Positions 19,413 through 28,442 of a stretch of 37,160 nucleotides of DNA are shown piece by piece. Numbering within the stretch: position 1 is the first letter of the stretch; the number at the start of each line of letters is the position of its first letter. Origin of the DNA: Actinomycetes bacterium (GTDB taxonomy: Bacteria; Actinomycetota; Acidimicrobiia; Acidimicrobiales; JAJZXF01); the NCBI GenBank assembly GCA_021802485.1, contig JAJZXF010000019.1, positions 1 through 37,160 on the forward strand, in the 5' to 3' direction. A model generated the notes under the pieces. It was not told where the DNA came from, ran no database searches, and saw only the letters and a program-made list of their open reading frames with translations. A program made the position numbers and the translations under genes.

Positions 19413-22112
19413 ATGTACGATAGCCTGACAATGACGCGGAATCACGAAGAGCCACCCCTGCTGCCAGCAAAGGAGCCAGCAGTACCATCCAAACCCTCAC
19501 TAGACGGCTTGGAGGACGCATGGTCTGCCCGCTGGGAGGCGGGCGGCACCTACCGCTTTGACACGAGCGCACCGAAAGAGCGTGTCTTCTCGATCGACAC
19601 GCCACCACCGACAGTCAGCGGTTCCTTGCACATTGGCCACGTACTCTCCTACACCCACACAGACGTGATCGCTCGCTTCCAGCGCATGAGCGGAGCAGAG
19701 GTCTTCTACCCGATGGGCTGGGACGACAACGGGGTGCCGACCGAACGCAGAGTCCAGAACTACTACGGCGTGCGCTGTGACCCGAGCATCGCCTATGACC
19801 CGGACTTCACGCCACCGGAGCGCCCGGGGAAGTCTCCGCTACCAATATCACGACCAAACTTCGTCGAGTTGTGCCATCGCCTCACCGCAGAGGACGAAAA
19901 GGTATTCGAGCACCTGTGGCGCTACCTTGGCCTCTCGGTCGACTGGACGATGACGTATGCGACGATCGATAAATCCGCCCAGCGCGTCTCACAGCTCGCC
20001 TTCCTTAGACTACTCGAAAGCCGCAGAGCGTACCGGGCCGAAGCGCCGACTCTATGGGACGTCGACTTCGCGACAGCGGTGTCGCAGGCCGAGCTAGAAG
20101 ACCGCGAGATCCCCGGTGCCTACCATCGCGTTCGCTTCGATGTTACCCACGCCGAGGGCTCGCTGGCATCTGGTGTCGAGATAGAGACGACACGCCCGGA
20201 GCTGATCGGAGCATGCGTGGCTCTCGTGGCAAACCCAAAAGACGACCGCTACAGGCCGCTGTTCGGACAAACGGTGACAACACCGCTGTTTCGCACAGAG
20301 GTGCCCGTGCTCGCACATCCGCTCGCTGACAAGGACAAGGGGAGCGGAATAGCAATGGTCTGCACGTTCGGTGACGTGACAGATGTCATCTGGTGGAGGG
20401 ACCTCCATCTCCCGACCCGAACAATGATCGGGCGCGACGGCCGCATCGAGGCTGTGCGCTGGGGAGCTCCCGGTTGGGAATGCGCAGATCCACCCGCAGC
20501 ACAAGCCACTCATGACGAACTGGCAGGCCTAGCTATAAAAGCAGCTCGCTCGCGCATGGTCGATATGCTCCGGGACCACTGTCACCTGATTGGAGACCCC
20601 CGGCCGATCACCCACGCAGTCAAGTTCTTCGAGAAGGGCGAGAGGCCGCTTGAGATCGTCTCAAGCCGTCAGTGGTTCATCAAGCTCCTCGACCTGAAGC
20701 CGCGGCTCGCAGAGCTCGGGCACGAGCTGAATTGGCACCCCCAGCATATGGAGGTCCGCTACCAATCCTGGGTCGAGGGGCTCGCGAGCGACTGGAACGT
20801 GAGCCGCCAGCGCTTCTTCGGGGTCCCCTTCCCCGTTTGGTATCCGATCGACGAGCACGGCAACGTCGATCACGATCACCCGATCGTGCCAGGCGACGAC
20901 GCTCTCCCGATCGACCCCTCAACGGACACTCCGCGTGGTTTCACCGAGAACGAGCGGGGGATCCCCGGGGGCTTCATTGGCGATCCTGACGTAATGGACA
21001 CCTGGGCGACCTCCTCGCTCACCCCACAGATCGCGGGCCGGTGGCTGGATCAGCCCGAGCTGTTCGAAAAGGTCTTTCCGATGGACCTGCGCCCACAGGG
21101 CCAGGACATCATACGCACCTGGCTCTTTTCCACAATCGCGCGATCCGAGCTCGAGCATCACTGCCTCCCCTGGAGGAATGCCGCGATATCGGGCTTCGTT
21201 CTCGACCCAGATCGCAAGAAGATGTCCAAGTCCAAGGGCAACGCCGTCACGCCGCTTCCGCTACTCGAGGCCCACAGCGCTGACGCGGCGCGCTACTGGG
21301 CCGCAAACGGCCGTCCAGGTGTTGATACTGCGGTAGACGAAGGCCAGGTGCGAGTCGGAAGGCGCCTTGCGATCAAGATCCTAAACGCATCACGGTTCGT
21401 ACTGAGCCGGATTGCCGACCTCACGAGCAGCTCTGCTGGAACCTTCGATCGTGGCCTGAGCCCTGGATCAACTGAGATACCTGCAGCTATCCAGGTCACC
21501 GAGCCGTTGGACCTTTCCATGCTCGCTGGACTCTCCTCAGCAGTCGAGGAAGCTACCCGTGCCCTCGAGAACTACGACTACACAAGGGCACTCGAGGGAA
21601 CAGAGGCTTTTTTCTGGAGCTTCTGCGACGACTACCTAGAGCTCGTCAAGGCCCGAGCATACGCGGACATCACGGACCCATCAGCTGTCTCCGCAAGAGC
21701 CTCATTAAGCGCTGCGCTCTCGATCATGTTGAGGATGTTCGCCCCATTCCTGCCCTTCGTCTCCGAGGAGGTCTGGTCCTGGTGGCAGGATGGCTCAGTG
21801 CATCGCTCGCGTTGGCCGTCACCCGATGAGATCAACCTCTTAGTGCAGACGTCCAAGGTTCAGCTGGGGACTCAGGCTCCAGTGCTCGCGGTCGCCTCTG
21901 ACGTTCTCTCCAGGGTACGTAGGGCAAAGTCCGAGGCCAAACAGTCGATGCGCGCCCCTGTAACCCGGGCGATCGTCACCGCTTCGCCTGATCGTCTCGA
22001 GTCCCTCGCTAGAGCGCACGGTGACCTATGTGCTGCAGGTGTGATCAGCAACCTCGAGACGAGGCCCGGTGAGACATTCGACGTACTCGTCGAACTGAGC
22101 GAACCTGGCTAG
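19413..22112 (+). CDS. valS: Valine--tRNA ligase
   Basis: TPPPTVSGSLHIGHVLSYTHTDVIARFQRM, MGWDDNGVPTERRVQ, KKMSKSKGN. Alternative ATG at 19431. Confidence 0.93.
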   Translation: MYDSLTMTRNHEEPPLLPAKEPAVPSKPSLDGLEDAWSARWEAGGTYRFDTSAPKERVFSIDTPPPTVSGSLHIGHVLSYTHTDVIARFQRMSGAEVFYPMGWDDNGVPTERRVQNYYGVRCDPSIAYDPDFTPPERPGKSPLPISRPNFVELCHRLTAEDEKVFEHLWRYLGLSVDWTMTYATIDKSAQRVSQLAFLRLLESRRAYRAEAPTLWDVDFATAVSQAELEDREIPGAYHRVRFDVTHAEGSLASGVEIETTRPELIGACVALVANPKDDRYRPLFGQTVTTPLFRTEVPVLAHPLADKDKGSGIAMVCTFGDVTDVIWWRDLHLPTRTMIGRDGRIEAVRWGAPGWECADPPAAQATHDELAGLAIKAARSRMVDMLRDHCHLIGDPRPITHAVKFFEKGERPLEIVSSRQWFIKLLDLKPRLAELGHELNWHPQHMEVRYQSWVEGLASDWNVSRQRFFGVPFPVWYPIDEHGNVDHDHPIVPGDDALPIDPSTDTPRGFTENERGIPGGFIGDPDVMDTWATSSLTPQIAGRWLDQPELFEKVFPMDLRPQGQDIIRTWLFSTIARSELEHHCLPWRNAAISGFVLDPDRKKMSKSKGNAVTPLPLLEAHSADAARYWAANGRPGVDTAVDEGQVRVGRRLAIKILNASRFVLSRIADLTSSSAGTFDRGLSPGSTEIPAAIQVTEPLDLSMLAGLSSAVEEATRALENYDYTRALEGTEAFFWSFCDDYLELVKARAYADITDPSAVSARASLSAALSIMLRMFAPFLPFVSEEVWSWWQDGSVHRSRWPSPDEINLLVQTSKVQLGTQAPVLAVASDVLSRVRRAKSEAKQSMRAPVTRAIVTASPDRLESLARAHGDLCAAGVISNLETRPGETFDVLVELSEPG

Positions 22113-22120
22113 GCGGACCT

Positions 22121-22282
22121 ATCGCAGAAGGAGCGCTATAACGATCGACGCTTCCAGCCCCATGTACGCTCAAGACCCACGTCGCTATCAGGGTGCGATT
22201 GGCGTAGACAGCATGGCAAACCAGTTGTACGGTATAGCTAATCGAAAGCTGGCCGGAACGGCGCGGCTCTAAGGAGGCTCGA
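22121..22282 (+). promoter_or_regulatory. Leader element copy A (candidate structured 5'UTR RNA)
   Basis: About 80-85% identical by eye to 24898-25060; ends at AAGGAGG upstream of ATG 22290; GGAGCG/CGCTTCC stem. Confidence 0.6.
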
Positions 22283-22289
22283 TCGGATC

Positions 22290-24110
22290 ATGAGGTTCGC
22301 ACTCACAGCTAGCGCCAGCATGCACTCGAAGCACAACGTCGCTGGCAATGACCAACGCCAGAAGCCCGATACCCGAATCCGCCAGTTCAGGAAGCCCGCC
22401 GCGGGTGCTTCAATAGCTTCAGTTTCAAGGCGTGCGATAAGAGCGGGGCGTTTATTGGCAATCACGTTCAGCGTTCTCGCAGGGTTGCTCGTGACAACAC
22501 AAACAGGCGCATTTGCACTCACAAACGTTCCCGCCTCAGCTGCATCACAGTCGGGAAGCAACGCGGCCACATGGTCGCGAGTCGCGACGCCGAACACCTC
22601 ATCATCACAGAACAACTACCTTTCCGGCGTCTCGTGCACAGGGCCCAGCTTTTGCGTTGCTGTCGGTTCGTACTCTTCGACCGGGGACTCCCTCAGTGCC
22701 ACGAACATCCACAACCTCCTGCTCACCTGGAACGGCGTCTCCTGGTCACTTGACTCCGCTGCATCGCTTTCAACCTCGGCCTCCCAGCACAACTCCCTCG
22801 ATGGCGTCTCGTGTGCGTCACCTACGTTCTGCGTGGCCGTCGGCCACTACTTCAACGGGACTTCCAACCAGAACCTCCTTCTCACCTGGAACGGCACGAG
22901 CTGGTCCCTCGACTCGTCACCATCGCTGTCAACATCGACGTCCCAAGATAACCGGCTGACCAGCGTCTCTTGTGCGTCACCTACGTTCTGCGTGGCTGCG
23001 GGTTATTACGGCGGGATCACCACCGTACGTCAGAACCTCCTTCTCACGTGGGACGGCACGAGTTGGTCCCTCGATTCGTCACGGTCGCTGTCAACATCGA
23101 CGTCACTGCCAGGCTCAACATTCACGTCACTACCAAACAGGCTATACAGCATCTCTTGTGTGTCTGCGAGGTTCTGCATGGCTGCAGGCAACTTCGGCGG
23201 GGAGGGCTCGGGTACATTGCCTGAAAACCTTATTCTCAACTGGAACGGCGTCTCCTGGTCGCTCGACTCCTCAGCGTCGCTGTCTACCTCGCAGGATTAC
23301 CAGGATTACAACCGCCTTGAGGGCATCTCGTGTACAAGCTCCGCATTCTGCGTTGCGGCTGGCTATTACGACCCGAACGGACCGACGGGACAGCAAGATC
23401 TCATTCTCACCTGGAATGGAGCCAACTGGTCCCTCGACTCCTCAGCGTCGCTGTCGACCTCGCCATCCCAGGATGACTGGCTTTTCGGCGTCTCGTGCGC
23501 CAGCACGACTCTTTGTGTTGCCGTAGGTCAGTACGCCTCAGCGGGATACCAGAGCCTCCTGCTCACCTGGGACGGCAGCAGCTGGACACTGGACTCATCG
23601 CCGTCGCTCTCGCCTGGTGGCGGGCAAGGTAGCACCATTGTCGGCGTGTCATGCACAAGCACCACTGGAGCATCTTGCGTCGCTGCGGGTTCATACAACA
23701 ACGGCATATATGAGCGGACCCTCGCCCTTGCTTATGGAGCGATGTGGGGATATCGTTTCGTCGCAACAGACGGCGGGATCTTCAGCTTCGGCACCGCTGC
23801 CTTCTACGGCTCGATGGGGGGAAAGCACCTGAACGCTCCAATAGTCGGCATGGCAGCTACACCAGATGGCAAGGGGTACTGGTTCGTAGCATCAGACGGT
23901 GGAATCTTTAGCTTCGGGGATGCGAAGTTCTACGGCTCGATGGGTGCAAAGCACCTGAACGCTCCGATAGTTGGCATGGCAGCTGATCCCGTCACGGGCG
24001 GTTACTGGTTCGTAGCATCAGACGGGGGCATCTTCAGCTTCGATGCCCCGTTCTTTGGTTCCATGGGTGGAAAGCACCTGAACGCTCCAATCGTCGGCAT
24101 AGCCATGTGA
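22290..24110 (+). CDS. Large secreted repeat protein: about 7 'SC-x-FCVAxG...LLLTWNGxSWSLDSS' repeats plus three 'DGGIFSFG' repeats
   Basis: N-terminal signal-like segment [22 protein letters not shown]; repeats read directly; SD AAGGAGG at 22271. Confidence 0.85.
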   Translation: MRFALTASASMHSKHNVAGNDQRQKPDTRIRQFRKPAAGASIASVSRRAIRAGRLLAITFSVLAGLLVTTQTGAFALTNVPASAASQSGSNAATWSRVATPNTSSSQNNYLSGVSCTGPSFCVAVGSYSSTGDSLSATNIHNLLLTWNGVSWSLDSAASLSTSASQHNSLDGVSCASPTFCVAVGHYFNGTSNQNLLLTWNGTSWSLDSSPSLSTSTSQDNRLTSVSCASPTFCVAAGYYGGITTVRQNLLLTWDGTSWSLDSSRSLSTSTSLPGSTFTSLPNRLYSISCVSARFCMAAGNFGGEGSGTLPENLILNWNGVSWSLDSSASLSTSQDYQDYNRLEGISCTSSAFCVAAGYYDPNGPTGQQDLILTWNGANWSLDSSASLSTSPSQDDWLFGVSCASTTLCVAVGQYASAGYQSLLLTWDGSSWTLDSSPSLSPGGGQGSTIVGVSCTSTTGASCVAAGSYNNGIYERTLALAYGAMWGYRFVATDGGIFSFGTAAFYGSMGGKHLNAPIVGMAATPDGKGYWFVASDGGIFSFGDAKFYGSMGAKHLNAPIVGMAADPVTGGYWFVASDGGIFSFDAPFFGSMGGKHLNAPIVGIAM

Positions 24111-24131
24111 CTAGCGGCCGCGACGTACAAA

Positions 24132-24216
24132 GAAGACGGGCACCACCGCCGCAGATTGGGCCGCATGACACGCGTCATGCCTGCACCTAGCGGTAGAGGA
24201 TCCGCAATCCCTAACC
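24132..24216. repeat. ~84-bp dispersed repeat, copy 1 (other copy 29274-29357)
   Basis: AAGAYGGGCACCACCGCCGCAGATTGGGCCRCATRACACGCGTCRTGCCTGSACCTAGCSGTAGAGGRTCCGCAATCCCTARCC, few mismatches. Confidence 0.75.
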
Positions 24217-24362
24217 CGAAGTTCGCCCCTGTGGTACGCCTGCAACATGACTACCTGGCGACACGCGTATCTCACATGACTACGCGTTGGCATGCATTTC
24301 TGGCCCCTGAGCCTAAGCGACCTGGGCAAATGAACGGCTCTTGGTGGGGCCGGAGGGAACTT

Positions 24363-24752
24363 CGGCCTAGCCGAGCGAAGGCCCTCATCGAGCACTACGC
24401 CCGGCGCATGACCATCGAGCAGCGCCTAGCCGAGATCATCCGGGCCTTCTGTGCTGATACGCTCTCGAGCGCAGTGAATCTCAACGTGGACCTCGATGTC
24501 ATGCTGGCAGTGCTCGCTCAAGCACTTCTGGCCGGGTTGCGCGCCCGGCTACCCAGCTACGCCCATGCGACGCCCGACACCATCCAGCGCCGGTTCCTGG
24601 AGACCCCCGGCCAGATTATCGCGACCGACAACACAATCACCGTCCGCCTGGAACGGCGCGCCTACTCACCAGTGCTACGCCAAGCCGACTTGCCCGCTCA
24701 GACCCGCGTGCCGTGCTGGGGAGACCGTATTCTACGCTTCGAGTTCTCCTGA
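24363..24752 (+). pseudogene. C-terminal fragment of a DDE-type transposase
   Basis: LIEHYARRMTIEQRLAEIIRAFCADTLSSAVNLNVDLDVMLAVLAQALLAGLRARLPSYAHATPDTIQRRFLETPG... resembles the C-terminal part of actinobacterial transposases; no catalytic N-terminal part present. Confidence 0.6.
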
Positions 24753-24897
24753 AAGTTGTGGTGAATAGGCTGTGTGGAAATCGGCGCTAACGCATACTCG
24801 GGATATTTCTGACCCGCCGATTTGCCGAGACTATCCTGTTCACGTGCGCCTTTTCGAGATTGAGAGCGGACCTGAGTATGCATTAGGGGGCCGGGCT

Positions 24898-25060
24898 TAT
24901 CACAGAAGGAGTGCTATAACGATCGACACTTCCGGCTTCGCGCCCCGGTCAAGACCCACGTCGCTATGACCGTGCGATTGGCGTGAACAGCATGACAAAC
25001 CAGTTGTACAGTGTGGCTATCGAAAGCTGGCCCGAACGGCGCGGATCCAAGGAGGTTCAA
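24898..25060 (+). promoter_or_regulatory. Leader element copy B (candidate structured RNA, orphaned)
   Basis: Homologous to 22121-22282; GGAGTG/CACTTCC stem; AAGGAGG at 25049-25055 but next ATG is about 37 nt away. Confidence 0.6.
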
Positions 25061-25088
25061 TTAGGAACTATCATATATGGTAGCCTAA
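25061..25088. promoter_or_regulatory. Palindromic candidate operator/promoter of the XRE-toxin operon
   Basis: TTAGGAACTATCATATATGGTAGCCTAA: TTAGG/CCTAA outer arms and CTATCATATATGGTAG inner dyad immediately upstream of ATG 25093. Confidence 0.45.
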
Positions 25089-25092
25089 TGCC

Positions 25093-25431
25093 ATGCGACG
25101 GTACACCCCTGCATCTCACCTGATCCGCCGGGCGCGAAGAGAGGCCGGGATAACTCAATCCGAGCTGGCTGAGGCTGCCGGCATAACGCCAGGCCGGGTT
25201 AGCGACTACGAGACCGCCAAGATTGACCCCACGGTCGATATGTTCCTCCGACTGCTCGCTGCGACGGGCAATACCATCAGGTTGGCTCATCCGAGCGAGG
25301 CGGACTTCGCCAACCCGTATGTGAGCGCGGTCAGCCTGGCAGACGTCCTGGATTTTGCCGACTCCGTGATGACGACCAAGAACGCCGTGAGCAGAAGTAA
25401 GCCCACCCGCGGCACAAAGGGAGTGGCGTGA
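25093..25431 (+). CDS. XRE-family HTH antitoxin/regulator
   Basis: LIRRARREAGITQSELAEAAGITPGRVSDYETAKIDPTVDMFLRLLAATG HTH motif. Confidence 0.8.
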   Translation: MRRYTPASHLIRRARREAGITQSELAEAAGITPGRVSDYETAKIDPTVDMFLRLLAATGNTIRLAHPSEADFANPYVSAVSLADVLDFADSVMTTKNAVSRSKPTRGTKGVA

Positions 25432-26033
25432 GAGAGAGACACTGCACGTCACCAGGCCAGCGGTCGTTCTCAGATCTCCTTGTCTTGTTGCACCAAGAAC
25501 TGAGCGCTGCCAACGTTGACCACGCTTTTGGCGGTGCGCTTGCCCTGGCGTTCCATGTGGTGAGAGCAAGGGCCACCGAAGACATTGACCTGTCGGTATC
25601 GGCAAGCTCCAAGAAGGTTTCGGACGTCTTCCGCGCCCTGCCGGCGGGCGTTAAGGGGGACGGCCGTTCGGTGAAGATTGCCGAGACCACAGGAGCGGTA
25701 AAGCTCCGGTGGTTCCGTGGCATCTCTGTCAACCTGTTCTTCCCTACAAACGACTTCCTGCGCCTCGCCCTCAACAGGGCCGAGACGCACAGATACCAAG
25801 GCGTCGGCCTGCCGTTTATCACGGCTACAGACCTCACCGTGTTAAAGGCGACGTTCAACAGAGGCACAGACATTGGGGGCAAAGAGAAGGACTGGCTTGA
25901 CATCCGAATGATGCTGGAAGCAGGCACGCCAGACGTTAAGGATGCCATGGCCTGGATAGAGCGCCTAGAGGGACCGAACAGTAGTGCCCTGCAGAAGCTG
26001 TCCGCTCTCGCTCAAGAGACGATGACCCAATAA
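25428..26033 (+). CDS. Nucleotidyltransferase AbiEii/AbiGii-like toxin
   Basis: HAFGGALALAFHVVRARATEDIDLSVS; GTGA overlap with antitoxin stop. Confidence 0.7.
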   Translation: MRERHCTSPGQRSFSDLLVLLHQELSAANVDHAFGGALALAFHVVRARATEDIDLSVSASSKKVSDVFRALPAGVKGDGRSVKIAETTGAVKLRWFRGISVNLFFPTNDFLRLALNRAETHRYQGVGLPFITATDLTVLKATFNRGTDIGGKEKDWLDIRMMLEAGTPDVKDAMAWIERLEGPNSSALQKLSALAQETMTQ

Positions 26034-26735
26034 GCGCCAACGTCACCCAGACCCGAACTCAAGATTACGCCGCCACATTCTCGCAACTCACCAGGGATGA
26101 GGCCGTGAGGCTTCAGGCGCTACGATAGCTATGGATCTGGGGAACCTCGCGTGGTTCCGGGCAGCGAAGGCGGTGCAGCGATTGATCAATGCTCACACCC
26201 CGGGTCGCCGTGTTATATGTGTACACCTGCCCTGGGCGTGTTATATCAATCCAGCCGGAATTGGGCCGGACCTCCAGCACGTGAGCCACTCGCTATGCGA
26301 GCCGTAGCTGTTGTTGGACAAGCCAGGCCTCGACAATCTCGACAGGGGGAGCCGGTCGTGCGTACTGTGAGGCTGTTTTGCTTGAGGCAACAGGCGCACG
26401 GAGAGAGATCCAGATGACGAATATCCTGCTCGTCGCGCATCCGTGCTTCAAGAGCCCGATTCTGCCTCCGCTGGGTCCCTTGGAGCGCAGCGGCGGTCCC
26501 TGGAGCGCCGCTCTGTCAGCTCTTCGCTTATATTGGGATTAGGTCACGTGCGTCCGACCGGCTGGTGCGCGTCCGCAGAGAGGAACTGGGGCGACAGATC
26601 GGCAACAAGGCACGAAGCCAGTCGGACAATGGGCCAGGCCCAGTCCTCTTCGGGATGACGTCCTCGTGCCCTGCGGATCCCGACCGAGATCGGCCCCACC
26701 CAGCAGTACCTAAATGACCTCTTCGGCCTCGACGC

Positions 26736-27392
26736 TTACGCCCCCAAGTGACGAGTCGGGGAATACACCGGCAGGCACCAAATAAGCCTGCTGAACTGGC
26801 CAACCGCCCGATCACAATAAGCTAGCCCGGAAAGTCCCGCTAGTGCATTGCGGCCCGCGCCGGTAGTTCGCGGCCATCGCCCGCCACCTCGACCGAAACC
26901 CCGAGACGATCGGGGACCACCTAAGCCGCATGCAGGTTCATGGCAACCGCAGAAGGCCGGTGCCCGGATACCAGAAAGTGCTACCGTTCGCTCACGCGAG
27001 CCAAAGAAGTCACGGGGCGTCTCAACGGCGATGCCCTGGAAGGAGCCAAGGCCAAGAAGGTCCTCATCACCGGAAACGATGTAATCGGCAGCCCCCTCGA
27101 CCGCCGCCTCAAGCACACGGTTATCGCTCTCATCGCCGACGACAGCGAAGACGCGGCTGGAGAGCACCACAACGCCGCTTGCTTCGACAAGGTCGGCGAG
27201 CTTTCCTCCCCCCTCGATGACCCTCGCCAGCTTCGGGTACAAGAGTACGCGGCGCAGCTCAGCAAGGAGGGGCGGGCTGGTCACGAGTGTGACCCGGCCA
27301 TCCAGCACAGCGTCGAGAACCGCTGCTGGCGCTCCCCGCCACCCGAGCCCGGACACGATCACATTTGTGTCAAGGACAGCCCGCAGGGTCAC
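26736..27392 (-). CDS. PIN-domain toxin with aberrant C-terminal extension
   Basis: AVLDTNVIVSGLGWRGAPAAVLDAVLDGRVTLVTSPPLLAELRRVL...VVGDESDNRVLEAAVEGAADYIVSGDEDLL; tail after VETPRDFF looks non-homologous. Confidence 0.75.
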   Translation of the reverse strand: MTLRAVLDTNVIVSGLGWRGAPAAVLDAVLDGRVTLVTSPPLLAELRRVLLYPKLARVIEGGGKLADLVEASGVVVLSSRVFAVVGDESDNRVLEAAVEGAADYIVSGDEDLLGLGSFQGIAVETPRDFFGSRERTVALSGIRAPAFCGCHEPACGLGGPRSSRGFGRGGGRWPRTTGAGRNALAGLSGLAYCDRAVGQFSRLIWCLPVYSPTRHLGA

Positions 27393-27670
27393 GCAACCGT
27401 CCGCGCCGCAGCGATCGCCTCGTCGATAACAGACACATCAAGGCCTGCGTCTGCGACGCTCTTGCGAACCTGCGCCAAGCGTTCTCGCAGTTCTTCGCGA
27501 GCTACCCGCCGTCGAGCCTCGGTCAACCGCTCATACTCGGCGGGACTCACGATAACCGCCAGCACTTCTCCCCGGCGCGTCAGCACAACCGCCTCATCCT
27601 CGGCGGCTACCTCTTCGGCAAGCTGCCCCAACCGCGCCCGTGCTTTGTCAACGCCAATCGTCCGCTCCAT
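27389..27670 (-). CDS. Phd/YefM-family antitoxin
   Basis: MERTIGVDKARARLGQLAEEVAAEDEAVVLTRRGEVLAVIVSPAEYERL; 4-bp overlap with PIN gene. Confidence 0.8.
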   Translation of the reverse strand: MERTIGVDKARARLGQLAEEVAAEDEAVVLTRRGEVLAVIVSPAEYERLTEARRRVAREELRERLAQVRKSVADAGLDVSVIDEAIAAARTVA

Positions 27671-28043
27671 GTCGTACTCCCTATCGGTCTATCGTACGTC
27701 TAACCTTACGCCAGACATGACGCGTCGTCAAGACTGTCTGCGGACGTCCGCTCACCGCGCAGCGCTCGATCCGAGAACGCCGTGTGAGGTCGACCAGACC
27801 CAGACGCCGACCCTGCTGCGTTGCCTCTCTGGAGCTGGCCAGGTACGACGATTTCCCGTGCAAGTATCGGACCCGGACTTCCCGGTCGTGGACTACGTGG
27901 TAAGTCCACCGTCAAGCGATGCCCGAGGCAACATCGCCGAGCTAAGCAACCACCTGACCCTTGTCCCGAGCGGTCACCCCCGGCGTTGAGCGCGCCGAAG
28001 AGTTCGGGCAGATGAGCGGCTGTGGGCGATCCAGTGACCTCGC

Positions 28044-28442
28044 CTACCAGATTGTCTCGACCACTCCTGACTTATGGATGCGCCGGTCGGCAGTGACCAG
28101 CGGTAGGTCGGAGGCGAGCGCGGTAGCGACGATAAATCGGTCCCAAGGATCGCGCAGTAGGCCCCGGTCGATCGTGGTGAACCTCCCGGCGACCGCTTCA
28201 TCGACGCAAGAGAAGGCCATCATGGGGGACGAGGACACCTGTTCGCTAATAGTGTGCAGCTCTTTCTGGCTGACTCCGCGGGTGGTCTTGGTCACGTACC
28301 ACGGCTCGACCAGGGTTACGATCGACATGATCACCCCATCACTCGCGACCGCCTCGTCGAGGGTCTAGCGCGCTCGATCAGACAGCCTCGGTGAGTCGTG
28401 GCCGTACCAGACGATCGCGTGGGAGTCCGCTACAACCCTCAC
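28044..28442 (-). pseudogene. VapC-like PIN toxin interrupted by in-frame TAG
   Basis: VRVVADSHAIVWYGHDSPRLSDRAR*TLDEAVASDGVIMSIVTLVEPWYV...DPWDRFIVATALASDLPLVTADRRIHKSGVVETIW in a single frame, stop at 28365-28367. Confidence 0.7.

Noticed and set aside
22205-22260. Resemblance of ACAGCATGGCAAACC to the c-di-GMP-I (GEMM) riboswitch core
   Set aside because: The downstream GGACGCAAAGC and GGTAGC…GGTTACC blocks of GEMM-I are absent; similarity is limited to a few bases.
26205-26250. Two CGTGTTATAT direct repeats
   Set aside because: Only 10 bp, two copies; not enough to call a promoter array or repeat element.
26414-26760. Gene scraps MTNILLVAHPCFK… and …PTEIGPTQQYLNDLFGLDAYAPK*
   Set aside because: Protein-like ends but too short to assign a family; may be debris of one deleted gene.
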